Positions 1-8,829 of a stretch of DNA of 64,000 bases are shown here, piece after piece. Made by a program: the position numbers and the translations under genes. Position 1 is the first letter of the stretch, and each line of letters opens with the position of its first letter. The notes below the pieces were generated by a model, which saw nothing but the letters and a program-made list of their open reading frames with translations, ran no database searches and had not been told where the DNA came from. The stretch is from Prochlorococcus sp. AG-436-M02 (GTDB lineage: Bacteria; Cyanobacteriota; Cyanobacteriia; PCC-6307; Cyanobiaceae): the NCBI GenBank assembly GCA_003212515.1, contig QCPL01000002.1, forward strand, positions 1-64,000. The letters run 5' to 3'.

Positions 1-1494
1 AGATAATTCATCCTTAATGCTACCTCCTGGTTGAATAACAGCACTTACACCATGCTTTGCAGCTAGTCTAATGGTGTCGTCAAATGGGAAAAAACCATCA
101 CTTGCTAAAACTGATTGATTTGCTTTTTCTCCGGCAGCTTCTAGAGCTATTTTGGCTGATCCAATCCTGTTCATTTGACCAGCACCAATACCATGAGTTT
201 GACCGGAGGATGCAATGACTATGGCATTCGAACGTACATGCCTAACTACTTTCCAAGCAAAAGAAATATCTTCTTTTTGATTATCAGTTGGGTGCATATT
301 AGTGACAATTTTCCATTTGCTTTCATCGACAATCAAGTCATCACTTTCTTGTATAATTACTCCTCCTAGAATACTTCGAATAGTTTTTCTTTCTGCAGTC
401 TTTATAAAGCTCTTATTGAGTTCAATAAGCCTTAAATTCTTTTTCTCTGCAAGGAGCAATTTAGCTTCTTCACTAAATTTTGGTGCTACAACACATTCTA
501 AAAAAAGACCCTTCAATTCTACTGCTGCTTTTATATCAACATCGCAATTTAGTGCAACTATCCCACCAAAAGCACTTGTTCTGTCTGCATCTAATGCTTT
601 TTTTAAAGCAGATGAAATAGAGTTCCCTATTGCAACTCCACATGGATTAGTATGTTTAACAACTACGGCTGCATATTTAAATAGTCTATTATTAGATTTC
701 TCCCCATAATTAAAATCTCTTATTGTAGATAATGCTGCTTCTAAATCTAACAAATTATTAGTACTGATTTCCTTGCCTTGAAGCTTATTTGCACCTCCCC
801 ATCCTTGATTATCTGAACTATACCAAGCTGCTTTTTGATGAGGGTTTTCACCATACCTGAGTGTTTGTTTTTTTGGAAGTACCTCAATCCATTCAGACTC
901 TTCTCCCGAGATTTCCTTCTTAATCCATTTGCTAATAGCAGCATCATAGCTTGCTGTATGTTCAAAAGCTTCAAGAGCTAATTTAGATCTAAAAGATTCA
1001 GTAATAGATCCTTTACTTAGCTCTTCTAGGAATAGATCATATTGTTTTGGACTAGTTAAGATTGAAACTGAAGAATGATTTTTAGCAGCTGCTCTAACCA
1101 TTGCTGGCCCACCAATATCAATATTTTCAATTGCAGATTCCCAGCTTACATTCGGATCTTTAATTGTTTCCTTAAATGGGTATAGATTAACAATTACTAG
1201 ATCAATATGATTGATATTTGCTTCTTGTAGATCATTTTGATGTGTTGGATCTTCCCTTTTTGCAAGTATTCCACCATGGACTTTTGGGTGCAGAGTTTTT
1301 ACTCTCCCTCCAAGTATTTCTGGAGCACCTGTATAGTCTGCAACTCGAATAACTGGAATTGATTCTTCTTCAAGTGCTTTGGCCGTTCCTCCACTGGAAA
1401 TAATTTGATAGCCGTACTCATTGCTTAGAGTTTTGGCAATTGGAATTAATCCCTGCTTGTTTGAAACGCTTATTAATGCAATAGGTGCCACCAT
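1..1494 (-). CDS. purH: Bifunctional AICAR transformylase / IMP cyclohydrolase, 3' end cut by window edge
   Basis: PurH catalyses the last two steps of IMP synthesis: formylation of AICAR by 10-formyl-THF, then ring closure. The ATG at 1494 gives an N-terminus [16 protein letters not shown], followed by the cyclohydrolase signature [14 protein letters not shown]. At the left edge the same frame still reads [15 protein letters not shown], which is typical of the PurH C-terminus. The frame therefore stays open over about 498 codons and only roughly the last 20 residues lie outside the window. It is divergent from the esterase gene, about 60 bp away. Family assignment is firm. Confidence 0.95.
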   Translation of the reverse strand, partial: MVAPIALISVSNKQGLIPIAKTLSNEYGYQIISSGGTAKALEEESIPVIRVADYTGAPEILGGRVKTLHPKVHGGILAKREDPTHQNDLQEANINHIDLVIVNLYPFKETIKDPNVSWESAIENIDIGGPAMVRAAAKNHSSVSILTSPKQYDLFLEELSKGSITESFRSKLALEAFEHTASYDAAISKWIKKEISGEESEWIEVLPKKQTLRYGENPHQKAAWYSSDNQGWGGANKLQGKEISTNNLLDLEAALSTIRDFNYGEKSNNRLFKYAAVVVKHTNPCGVAIGNSISSALKKALDADRTSAFGGIVALNCDVDIKAAVELKGLFLECVVAPKFSEEAKLLLAEKKNLRLIELNKSFIKTAERKTIRSILGGVIIQESDDLIVDESKWKIVTNMHPTDNQKEDISFAWKVVRHVRSNAIVIASSGQTHGIGAGQMNRIGSAKIALEAAGEKANQSVLASDGFFPFDDTIRLAAKHGVSAVIQPGGSIKDELS

Positions 1495-1554
1495 AAGACA
1501 AGAAATAAATCCATTCCAACAGTTAACTTAAGCATTAAATACGCCATTTGTTTG

Positions 1555-2166
1555 ATGGAAGAAGAACTCTTTTGTGTTCCTTCTCAAATTGCTAGTCACA
1601 GATTGATTTTGCTTCATGGATGGGGAGCTGATGCTGAAGACCTTATGCCGTTAGGTGAATGCTTGGTTAATTCACTTGAGGAATTAAAGATCGAATTGGT
1701 CTCTCTTCGTGCTCCTAAGATCCATCCTGAAGGGGTAGGAAGGCAATGGTATGGTCTTTTCCCTGCTGAGTGGGATGAGGCACTTGAAGCGGTTAATTCT
1801 TTGAATAGTAGATTGCAAAACTTAGTTTCCTCTCAGCTGCCATTGGAGAAAACTATTTTGCTGGGGTTTTCTCAAGGTGGCGCAATGGCTATAAATGCTG
1901 GGTCAAATTTACCGTTAGCAGGAATAGTTGGGTGCAGTGCTTATCCTCATCCAGGTTTTAGTCCGAAATTGTTATCACCACCTGTTTTATTAATTCATGG
2001 GACTCAAGACCCGATAGTGCCAGTGAGTGCTTCAAAAAAACTTTTAGCTTTATTTAAAGAGAAGTCTATCTCTTCAAAAATCCATCTTTTTGAAGGAGGT
2101 CATGAAATACCTCCAAATATGTATGAACCAATTAAGACTTTTATTGAAAGTTGTTTCTATGTTTGA
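1555..2166 (+). CDS. Alpha/beta-hydrolase, phospholipase/carboxylesterase family
   Basis: A 203-residue serine hydrolase of the small cytosolic carboxylesterase / acyl-protein thioesterase-like family. The nucleophile elbow GFSQGG is near residue 105, the acid is probably the Asp in GTQDPIVPV, and the base is the His in GGHEIPPN near the C-terminus, so the catalytic triad is complete. An N-terminal LLHGWGAD matches the oxyanion-hole strand. A TTG lies one codon upstream, but the ATG at 1555 is preferred. The substrate cannot be read from the sequence. Confidence 0.85.
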   Translation: MEEELFCVPSQIASHRLILLHGWGADAEDLMPLGECLVNSLEELKIELVSLRAPKIHPEGVGRQWYGLFPAEWDEALEAVNSLNSRLQNLVSSQLPLEKTILLGFSQGGAMAINAGSNLPLAGIVGCSAYPHPGFSPKLLSPPVLLIHGTQDPIVPVSASKKLLALFKEKSISSKIHLFEGGHEIPPNMYEPIKTFIESCFYV

Positions 2167-2193
2167 GTTTAACTATCTATTTTAAAAAGCTAA

Positions 2194-2562
2194 TTAAACA
2201 AAAGCGTATTCATACTCTTCTATTTCTTCCCAATCATCGGCAGTTAATTCTAGGCCTTCAAACATATTATGTTCTCCTACTGCTTCTACAATTGTTCTTA
2301 ATGAGGGGAAAAGAAAATGATTTTCTTCGGCATATTGAGCACTAAATAATCCTTTTTCACCCCAAAAAAATCTATCAGTAGTGTGTTCGTTTCTTCGAAC
2401 ATTAACTACCGCAGGAGCATTAATTGCAGTTTCAGCGATATAGCGCCTAGCAGCAGTTACTGGCTTATATTCACCAGTCTCAAGATGAAAAGTTGGGACA
2501 TGGGCCATAACTCGTTGACCAGCCAAGCGTCTGCGGCTAATCCTCTTTCGCTTTTTTGACAT
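2194..2562 (-). CDS. DUF3155-type conserved cyanobacterial protein
   Basis: A 122-residue protein with a very basic start (MSKKRKRISRRRLAGQRVM) and a strongly acidic tail (DDWEEIEEYEYAFV). This charge layout resembles the cyanobacteria-specific DUF3155 family, whose function is not established to my knowledge. No membrane segment or enzyme motif is visible. The basic N-terminus suggests nucleic-acid or ribosome contact, which is only inference. It is convergent with the esterase gene, about 27 bp apart. Confidence 0.75.
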   Translation of the reverse strand: MSKKRKRISRRRLAGQRVMAHVPTFHLETGEYKPVTAARRYIAETAINAPAVVNVRRNEHTTDRFFWGEKGLFSAQYAEENHFLFPSLRTIVEAVGEHNMFEGLELTADDWEEIEEYEYAFV

Positions 2563-2699
2563 GAGATAACGACCCCTGAAAAATAACTAAGAAAAGTGAA
2601 TTAAACCAAGATGAAACGGCTAAAACTAAAATGAAGACGCCACGCAAAAAAATCGCTTAAAATGTGGAGAATTCGTGGTAAAAGCTTAAAGAAAATTAG

Positions 2700-2921
2700 T
2701 TTCCAAAAGACTTTTACACAAGTTTAGTAAGACTTATTTCAGGGGACCCATCTACCTCTGATATAGCCTTAATAGCTCGCTTTTTTGGAATTGTGATAAA
2801 TAGACCATTAAGTGAGTCTCTTGTAAAGTCTCTTAAATGGCCTTTCAATATCTTAATACTTTTTTCTGAATTTTCAAGCTTTTCGCTTTTTGATCAAGTC
2901 CTCGAGGTTTTAAAAAAATAA
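2700..2921 (+). pseudogene. Start-less open frame before the sensor kinase gene; possible gene remnant or unusual start
   Basis: This frame is open for 73 codons from just after a TAG (2697-2699) to a TAA (2919-2921), and it reads like protein (DPSTSDIALIARFFGIVINR, then SLKWPFNILILFSEFSSF). It contains no ATG or TTG. The only usual start is a GTG at 2793, which would give 42 residues and discard the N-terminal half. It ends 2 bp before the kinase ATG, as in a translationally coupled pair. The 2563-2923 gap holds nothing else I can recognise. It may be a decayed gene, a gene with a rare start, or chance. Confidence 0.35.
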
Positions 2922-2923
2922 TC

Positions 2924-4042
2924 ATGCAGTTCTCTAATCGATTTTTAAATCTCGTTGATCAGCAGCTAAGTAGCTTTGAGTTTGATCCTGAACTTGAGGC
3001 TGTTGTGGCTTATGTTGCAAAAACCAGTGAAACAGATTCTCCAACTTTAGAAGTTGTAGGACAGAGACCAAAGCAAATTATCAAGAAACTAGGTTCTATC
3101 GAGAATGATCCAGATCTGAGAGTGCCTTCCTCTAATCGTCGTTGGTATCCATTGCAGGAGGGTTCCATCTTGTTAGGCGTACTTAGGGCAGAAAGACACC
3201 CTTCAGACAGCCAGTGGCCTGATTCTCTTGATATACGACTGCAGGGTAGTGCCTCAGCTTTAGCGAATTGTTTGAGCTTAGAGCTTGACCGAGAAAAGCT
3301 TTTAAATGAATTAAGTGAACAAAAAGAACAGATTGGGGTATTGATACATCAGCTAAGAAATCCGATAGCAGCTTTGAGAACTTATGCTCAGCTGCTTTTG
3401 AGAAAGTTAGGACCAGAGAGTAGTCAGAGGAATTTAGTCGAGGGATTATTGAGCGAGCAGAAACAGGTTGATAAATATCTAGTGGCTTTAGACAAGCTTT
3501 CGCAACCTAAGCTTGATCCTAAATCCAGTGCTCCTGTCAGATTACTGCTACCTCCATTAATTCAAACTGAAAAACCTTTGGATCTCTTGGAATTGCTTAA
3601 TCCTTTGATGGAACGAGCAAAAGCAAGGGCAAAACTGCAAGGCAGGTCATGGAATGGACCAAACTATTTGCCTGATTGGATTAAGGACTTAAGGCCAGCT
3701 GCTGAAGGTGTTATTGCTGAAATCGTTGCCAATCTTTTGGAAAATGCTTTTCGATATTCTTCCTTATCAGCTTCTATCGGAATTGCAATTAATGAAAAAG
3801 GTATTTGTGTTTGGGATAGTGGAACACCAATCCCTATATCTGAAAGAGAGAAGATCTTCTCTAGTGGTTTTCGAAGTCCTAAAAGCAAAGAGTTTCAAGG
3901 CTCAGGATTAGGCTTAAGCCTTGGGAAACAATTAGCTAATCAATTTGGCGGAGAATTAAAGCTAATTGTCAATCCATCTAATTTTGAAGAGTCACTTCCT
4001 AAAGAAGGAAATGCGTTTGTAATTACTTTACCGGCAAGATAA
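2924..4042 (+). CDS. Soluble sensor histidine kinase, Hik2/CSK-like
   Basis: A 372-residue histidine kinase without membrane segments. Residues 1-125 form a GAF-like sensor region. The H-box LIHQLRNPIAALRTYAQ (phospho-acceptor His142) closely resembles cyanobacterial Hik2 and the chloroplast sensor kinase CSK, which link photosynthetic redox state to gene expression. The ATP-binding domain shows the N-box (VANLLENAFRYS), a G1 box (VWDSGTPI) and a G2 box (GSGLGLSLGKQLA). The N-terminal cysteine reported to hold an Fe-S cluster in Hik2 is not seen; the only Cys in the sensor half is residue 116. Its 3' end overlaps convergent cobS by 20 bp. The Hik2 identity is a strong inference. Confidence 0.85.
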   Translation: MQFSNRFLNLVDQQLSSFEFDPELEAVVAYVAKTSETDSPTLEVVGQRPKQIIKKLGSIENDPDLRVPSSNRRWYPLQEGSILLGVLRAERHPSDSQWPDSLDIRLQGSASALANCLSLELDREKLLNELSEQKEQIGVLIHQLRNPIAALRTYAQLLLRKLGPESSQRNLVEGLLSEQKQVDKYLVALDKLSQPKLDPKSSAPVRLLLPPLIQTEKPLDLLELLNPLMERAKARAKLQGRSWNGPNYLPDWIKDLRPAAEGVIAEIVANLLENAFRYSSLSASIGIAINEKGICVWDSGTPIPISEREKIFSSGFRSPKSKEFQGSGLGLSLGKQLANQFGGELKLIVNPSNFEESLPKEGNAFVITLPAR

Positions 4043-4808
4043 TAGCTAAGATTATTAAAGTAAGTGTTTCTACTAGAACGACAGAAGCCCCATAGGAGTC
4101 TCCAGATTGACCACCAATTCTTTTCGCTAGAAAATATGGAATAATTAAAGAAGGTATAAATCCTATTAGGGAAGCTATAATTAGATATATTTTGAAGTAA
4201 TAGCTTAGATCAATAACTGATAGAGTAAATAATAGAATTAGGATAACAATAAATGATGGAACAGATTCAACTAGATTGCCTTTCCAATTATCTCGATGAA
4301 AGTCTGAAGAACTTTTTTCTTGTATAGAAGGGTAATTACCTATTGCTATTAATTGAGAGTACCTTCCCCAAAAATAAGCTATTGGAAGTGCAAAGAAGTA
4401 AAGATAATCAAGTTTAATTAAAGCTGCTATTTGCAGGGCAAGATTGATAGTTAATGCAATTACTCCGCTGGCTCCAACTCTGCTATCTTTCATTGCCTCT
4501 AGACGTTTTTCAGGACCTGCTGAAATACCGTCTGCAGTATCAATTAATCCATCGAAATGCAGGCCTCCTGTAATCCACAAGTTAAAAGCAATACCTATAA
4601 AAGGTAATGAAAATTTTGGCCATTGAAGAAAGAAAAGAATTAGTAGGAGTAATACTTGTAATACCCCTATTAAGAGCCCTATTATGGGAGCGAAACGAGC
4701 AATCCTTTTGAATTTCGGAGTAATGCCTCTCCAGTGAGGTAGAACAGTGTAAAAAACCCATGCTCCAGAAAGCTCTTTTAACCAATTTGGTGAATTTAGA
4801 ATGGAAAT
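4023..4808 (-). CDS. cobS: Adenosylcobinamide-GDP ribazoletransferase (cobalamin synthase), start codon unresolved
   Basis: CobS joins adenosylcobinamide-GDP to alpha-ribazole in the membrane, late in (pseudo)cobalamin synthesis. The diagnostic motif LWITGGLHFDGLIDTADG is present, followed by several hydrophobic helices. Upstream of it the same frame encodes the family's N-terminus (ELSGAWVFYTVLPHWRG, then a basic RIARFAPIIG and a hydrophobic helix). That frame has no ATG, GTG or TTG between an upstream TAA and the TTG at 4580, which would remove the first helices. Candidate ATT codons lie at 4808 and 4802. The 5' boundary given here is a guess; the rest is secure. Confidence 0.85.
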   Translation of the reverse strand: MSILNSPNWLKELSGAWVFYTVLPHWRGITPKFKRIARFAPIIGLLIGVLQVLLLLILFFLQWPKFSLPFIGIAFNLWITGGLHFDGLIDTADGISAGPEKRLEAMKDSRVGASGVIALTINLALQIAALIKLDYLYFFALPIAYFWGRYSQLIAIGNYPSIQEKSSSDFHRDNWKGNLVESVPSFIVILILLFTLSVIDLSYYFKIYLIIASLIGFIPSLIIPYFLAKRIGGQSGDSYGASVVLVETLTLIILAIILPVK

Positions 4809-4894
4809 TTTTTGAAGAGGAGTGAATTGACCACGTAGGTTGTAAGAGTACTCACTGTTACCAACGCTTGTGGTTGTTTTTTATAGATTTGAAT

Positions 4895-6013
4895 ATGTTT
4901 GATTTTCAGATTCATTCAAAATGTCCTAATACTGGTGCAAGAGTGGGAAGTTTTTCAACTCCACATGGAAATTTAAATACACCACAATTTATGCCAGTTG
5001 GGACGCTAGGCACAGTTAAAGGTATAACCGCAAAACAGTTGAACGAGTTGAATGCTCAAATGATCCTTGCCAATACTTTTCATTTGCATATTCAACCAGG
5101 TGAAGAGATTGTTAAGAATGCAGGAGGATTGCATGATTTTATGGGTTGGGATCAACCAATTCTTACTGATTCTGGAGGATACCAAGTTTTTAGCTTGAGC
5201 AAGCTAAGCAAAATAGATGACCAAGGTGTTTCGTTTAAGAACCCGCGTAATGGAAGAAATATTGAGTTGACTCCTGAAAAAGCAATACAAATTCAAATGG
5301 ACTTAGGCGCTGATGTTGCAATGGCTTTTGATCAATGTCCCCCATACCCAGCTACGGAGTTCGAAGTTGAGACTGCTTCCATAAGGACCCATCATTGGCT
5401 AGAGAGATGTGTGAAGGCCCATACGAGAAAAGATCAGGCTTTGTTTGGGATTGTCCAAGGAGGTTGTTATCCACATTTAAGAGAAGAAAGCATCCGTCGT
5501 GTGGTTAGTTTTGATTTGCCTGGTATAGCTATTGGTGGAGTTAGTGTTGGAGAACCCCCTTCGGAGATTCATAAGATAGTTCGTCATTTGCATCCTCTTT
5601 TGCCTGAAAATTTACCCAGGTATTTAATGGGAATTGGAACAGTTCGAGAAATGGCCATAGCTGTTGCAAATGGAATTGATCTTTTTGATTGTGTTCTTCC
5701 TACAAGATTGGGTCGTCATGGCAGTGCTTTGGTAAGAGGTGAACGTTGGAATTTGCGTAATGCTTGCTTTAAAAATGATTATCAGCCTTTAGACATATCT
5801 TGCGCTTGTGAAACTTGTCTTACTTACAGCAGAGCATACCTGCATCATTTAATTCGTAACGATGAATTGCTTGGCCTTACTCTTCTTAGCTTGCATAACC
5901 TCAGTCATTTAATACGTTTTTCGCGTTCAATGACCCTTGCAATTAAAGATGGATGTTTTTCAGAGGATTTCGCTCCGTGGCAGAAAGACTCTATTGCGCG
6001 CCACACGTGGTAG
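4895..6013 (+). CDS. tgt: Queuine tRNA-ribosyltransferase (tRNA-guanine transglycosylase)
   Basis: Tgt exchanges guanine 34 for a deazaguanine base in tRNAs with GUN anticodons. The 372-residue product shows the substrate-binding segment [25 protein letters not shown], the nucleophile region [17 protein letters not shown], and a zinc site CACETC followed by a downstream His. The ATG at 4895 is preferred over an in-frame TTG at 4868 because it gives the usual short N-terminus before [17 protein letters not shown]. It is divergent from cobS, and psbK follows 18 bp downstream on the same strand. Confidence 0.96.
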   Translation: MFDFQIHSKCPNTGARVGSFSTPHGNLNTPQFMPVGTLGTVKGITAKQLNELNAQMILANTFHLHIQPGEEIVKNAGGLHDFMGWDQPILTDSGGYQVFSLSKLSKIDDQGVSFKNPRNGRNIELTPEKAIQIQMDLGADVAMAFDQCPPYPATEFEVETASIRTHHWLERCVKAHTRKDQALFGIVQGGCYPHLREESIRRVVSFDLPGIAIGGVSVGEPPSEIHKIVRHLHPLLPENLPRYLMGIGTVREMAIAVANGIDLFDCVLPTRLGRHGSALVRGERWNLRNACFKNDYQPLDISCACETCLTYSRAYLHHLIRNDELLGLTLLSLHNLSHLIRFSRSMTLAIKDGCFSEDFAPWQKDSIARHTW

Positions 6014-6031
6014 CGTCTCTTGCAAACGTCA

Positions 6032-6190
6032 ATGAATTATTTAGGGATGGCACCGCTTACCCTCGCTTTACTTGCTCAGTTGCCTGAGGCTTATCAAATT
6101 TATGCTCCAACGGTTGATGTGCTTCCGTTGATACCATTGCTTTTCTTTTTGCTTGTTTTTGTTTGGCAAGCAGCAGTTGGCTTTCGTTAA
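6032..6190 (+). CDS. psbK: Photosystem II reaction center protein K precursor
   Basis: A 52-residue small photosystem II subunit. A short presequence ([15 protein letters not shown]) precedes the mature-type sequence [20 protein letters not shown] and a single transmembrane helix ending VWQAAVGFR, which is the PsbK hallmark. It starts 18 bp after tgt on the same strand and may be co-transcribed with it. PsbK sits at the edge of the PSII core near CP43. Confidence 0.95.
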   Translation: MNYLGMAPLTLALLAQLPEAYQIYAPTVDVLPLIPLLFFLLVFVWQAAVGFR

Positions 6191-6264
6191 CTCTCTTTAT
6201 CTAGTTATTTTTTAATCGCTAGGTAATTTTAGGGGCTTTCATTCTGGTAAGAAGCCAGATTGGG

Positions 6265-6310
6265 TATAGAATTATCTCTCTTTTCATTTATAAAGAGAGA
6301 TAATTCTATA
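6265..6310. terminator. Long perfect hairpin between convergent psbK and oxidoreductase genes
   Basis: Arms 6265-6283 and 6292-6310 are a perfect 19-bp inverted repeat with an 8-nt loop. The minus-strand gene's stop codon (6306-6308) lies inside the right arm. There is no long T-run on either side, but the position between two convergent gene ends suggests a bidirectional terminator or 3'-end-protecting stem. Confidence 0.6.
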
Positions 6311-7310
6311 TTGGCTTGTCAAGGGTTATGCCTTCACCAGGCTCTTCTACGGCTTTTTCAATCAAATCAGCAAGAAATAATGCTCTTGATGCTTGTGGAC
6401 CATCTACAGCAGGGACTTCTAGACCTCTTACGCATTGAAGAAAGTGTTCAAGTTCTGCATAAAGGGGTTCAATTGAGGTAGTGCTAACTTCTTCAACAAA
6501 GCCGTCTGTGCGATAGAGCAATTCCCCATGATCTGCTGAGTACCATTCATGAGTTTTTCTGTGTATATGAAGTGTGTGATTTAAAAAATCTGTTTCCACC
6601 AAACTTTTTTTACAGTGGGCACTTAAAGTTCGTATTTTTCTATGACTCATTTTGCTTGCAGTTAGGCTTGCAATTACTCCATTTGTAAATCCAAGTGTTG
6701 CATTTACATAATCTATTGGACCATTGAGGCTACAGCCTCCAACTGCAGCAAGTCTTGTAACAGGAGCATTGGCTAGTTCTAGAACCAGATCTAAATCATG
6801 GATCATTAGGTCAAGTACTACTGAAACATCATTTGCTCTATCAGGGTGTGGACTGTGTCTTCTAGCTTCGAGTACTAAAACTTCTTCTTCGGTAACAACC
6901 TTTGTAAGTTCTTTGAAGGCAGGGTTAAATCTTTCAATATGACCTACTTGTAATAATCTGTTCGCATTATTTGATGCATCAATAAGCTCAGTTGCCTCTT
7001 TTTGACTCGCTGCAATTGGCTTTTCTATTAAAATATGTTTTCCAGCTTGCAAGCAATTAATCCCAACTTGGTGATGAAACAAAGTTGGTACAGCTATACA
7101 AACTGCTTCAACTTTTGGAAGTAGATCTTTGTAGTTTTCGAACCACAAGCAATTGAACTGATTTTTTGCCAACTCTCCCCGATTGGAGTCCAGGTCTGCG
7201 ACGCCAACAAGTTCAGCGTCTTTTAGAAGACTTAAAACTCTTGCATGGTGCCAGCCCATGTTGCCTATTCCAATTACACCAACCTTCACCGGAACAATGG
7301 CGGAGGTCAT
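6306..7310 (-). CDS. Gfo/Idh/MocA-family NAD(P)-dependent oxidoreductase
   Basis: A 334-residue sugar-type dehydrogenase. The Rossmann motif VGVIGIGNMGWHHARVL lies at residues 10-26, the family's EKP motif (HILIEKPIA) near residue 95, and a catalytic-region segment GHIERFNPAF near residue 125. Relatives oxidise or reduce nucleotide or amino sugars, and several act in cell-surface polysaccharide synthesis. The substrate cannot be told here because no sugar-biosynthesis gene is adjacent. It lies 35 bp downstream of the CorC-like gene on the same strand and is probably co-transcribed. Confidence 0.85.
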   Translation of the reverse strand: MTSAIVPVKVGVIGIGNMGWHHARVLSLLKDAELVGVADLDSNRGELAKNQFNCLWFENYKDLLPKVEAVCIAVPTLFHHQVGINCLQAGKHILIEKPIAASQKEATELIDASNNANRLLQVGHIERFNPAFKELTKVVTEEEVLVLEARRHSPHPDRANDVSVVLDLMIHDLDLVLELANAPVTRLAAVGGCSLNGPIDYVNATLGFTNGVIASLTASKMSHRKIRTLSAHCKKSLVETDFLNHTLHIHRKTHEWYSADHGELLYRTDGFVEEVSTTSIEPLYAELEHFLQCVRGLEVPAVDGPQASRALFLADLIEKAVEEPGEGITLDKPI

Positions 7311-7345
7311 TTTAAAATCACCGTATTATTCACTGAGAATATCCT

Positions 7346-8629
7346 TTATTCATCTTCTTTTGAAGTTTTTACATGCAAAATTACTTTTACAGTTTCAATT
7401 CTAGGGCCTTTCATTGAGATTACTTCGAAATCTATTTCATTATCTAATAGAGAATCCCCTTTTGAAGGAACTTGCTGGAATTTCTCTAGAAGAAAACCTG
7501 CCAGTGTGTGGTAATCATTGGATTCAGGTAGATCGATATTGAGTTGACGATTGATCTCAATAATTTCCACATCCCCTGCTGAAAGCCATGTCTCAGGAAT
7601 TATTTTTATTTGCTTTAGCAAAGGATCTTTCACTGAGTCAATCTCATCACCAACTATTTCCCCAGTTAGGTCTGCAGAAGTAATCAATCCTTCAGTCCCC
7701 CCATGTTCATCAACTACTAGCAGAAAAGGGTTGCCATTTTTTATTAATGGGAGAATTTTATCTAAGGTGCAAGTTTCAAGAACTTTAGGAACTGATTGAA
7801 CATAGTCTTTTAGTTGTGTATCAAGTTGCATTGTTCCTTTTGATATAGGATCTGCAAGCTGACGAAGATCTAATACTCCTAAAACATCATCGAGGGATTT
7901 ATTAGTAACTAAGAAGCGAGCATGTCTGCTTAAATGAACTTCTTTCATTAATTGTGAGAAATTTACATTACTAGGGAGTGTGACCATGCCAGAGCGGGGA
8001 ACCATTATCTCCCTTACTTGTGTATCGCGTAAGGCAAAGACTCCTTCCAAAATATTTTTCTCATCAGGTCTTAATCCAGTTACGCCTCCTCTCTCGATGA
8101 GAGTTTCTAATTCTCCTGCAGAAAGTGCAGATACAAGTGAATCCCATCTGCTGTTTAGACCTACTAATTTTAAAAGAGATGATGAAATTTTTTCTAATAA
8201 AAATATTATTGGAGCAATTCCTCTTATCAGTAATTCAAGAAACGGGGAAAGATTCAGGGCTGCTTTCTCCGTTCTGCTAAGAACCAATGCTTTTGGGACA
8301 AAACCTCCTAGGAGAGTAAGGAGTATCACAAAAGCTACAAACAGTATTAGTTCAGGAATAGGGTTGGATTGATTCTCAGAGCCCCACCAATTTTGAGAAA
8401 GGTTTTTTATAACCCATCCAGTTGCTACTAATGAAAGGGTAGTTCCTAATTGTGTTCCCATTAGAAGCATCCTGAGTTTTCGCTGTAACCGATTAAGAGA
8501 ATTTGCTCCAGATTGACTTTCTTCTAGAAGTGTTTCTACACGACTTGGTCGTAAACGAAGAACTGCAAGCTCTCCGGCAGCGAAAAAAGCTGATAAGGCA
8601 ATTAATATGCCTAGTAGAAGAACTTGCAT
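7346..8629 (-). CDS. CNNM/CorC (DUF21-CBS) membrane transporter-like protein
   Basis: A 427-residue protein with the CNNM/hemolysin-C architecture. An N-terminal DUF21 membrane region (hydrophobic segments from residues 1 to about 155) is followed by a pair of CBS modules around residues 200-330 (VREIMVPRSGMVTL and LLVVDEHGGTEGLIT) and a C-terminal CorC-type domain. The family is linked to Mg2+/Co2+ export or Na+/Mg2+ exchange; the older name hemolysin is misleading. The ion is not determinable from sequence. The tRNA gene at 8644-8716 lies immediately upstream. Confidence 0.85.
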   Translation of the reverse strand: MQVLLLGILIALSAFFAAGELAVLRLRPSRVETLLEESQSGANSLNRLQRKLRMLLMGTQLGTTLSLVATGWVIKNLSQNWWGSENQSNPIPELILFVAFVILLTLLGGFVPKALVLSRTEKAALNLSPFLELLIRGIAPIIFLLEKISSSLLKLVGLNSRWDSLVSALSAGELETLIERGGVTGLRPDEKNILEGVFALRDTQVREIMVPRSGMVTLPSNVNFSQLMKEVHLSRHARFLVTNKSLDDVLGVLDLRQLADPISKGTMQLDTQLKDYVQSVPKVLETCTLDKILPLIKNGNPFLLVVDEHGGTEGLITSADLTGEIVGDEIDSVKDPLLKQIKIIPETWLSAGDVEIIEINRQLNIDLPESNDYHTLAGFLLEKFQQVPSKGDSLLDNEIDFEVISMKGPRIETVKVILHVKTSKEDE

Positions 8630-8643
8630 TAATGAAATTGAAA

Positions 8644-8716
8644 TGGGGGTGGCGAGGATCGAACTCGCCTAAGGCGAATTATGAGTTCGCTGCATTCACC
8701 AGATTGCTACACCCCC
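8644..8716 (-). tRNA. tRNA with CAU anticodon, probably elongator tRNA-Met
   Basis: The reverse strand folds as a 73-nt cloverleaf. The acceptor GGGGGTG pairs with CACCCCC plus discriminator A, the anticodon stem GCGAA/TTCGC encloses loop CTCATAA, and the T-arm is GGCGAGTTCGATCCTCGCC. CAU fits Met or lysidine-modified Ile2. A fully paired position 1-72 argues against initiator fMet. CCA is not encoded. Confidence 0.9.
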
Positions 8717-8829
8717 TACATAACGGTTTTTTAAAATGGTCTTTGGTGAATTTGAAGACCTTTAGAGGAATAATAATTAGAAGCTAAGCCTATGAAGTAA
8801 GGCATTGCTCTAAAGATTTAATTTTCCTA

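Noticed and set aside
4582-4785. Separate small minus-strand gene upstream of the cobS core
   Set aside because: The cobS frame itself encodes the family N-terminus over this stretch; the other frame is its shadow.
8644-8716. Initiator tRNA-fMet
   Set aside because: The first base pair of the acceptor stem is paired (G-C), whereas initiator tRNAs have an unpaired position 1-72, so elongator Met or Ile2 is more likely.
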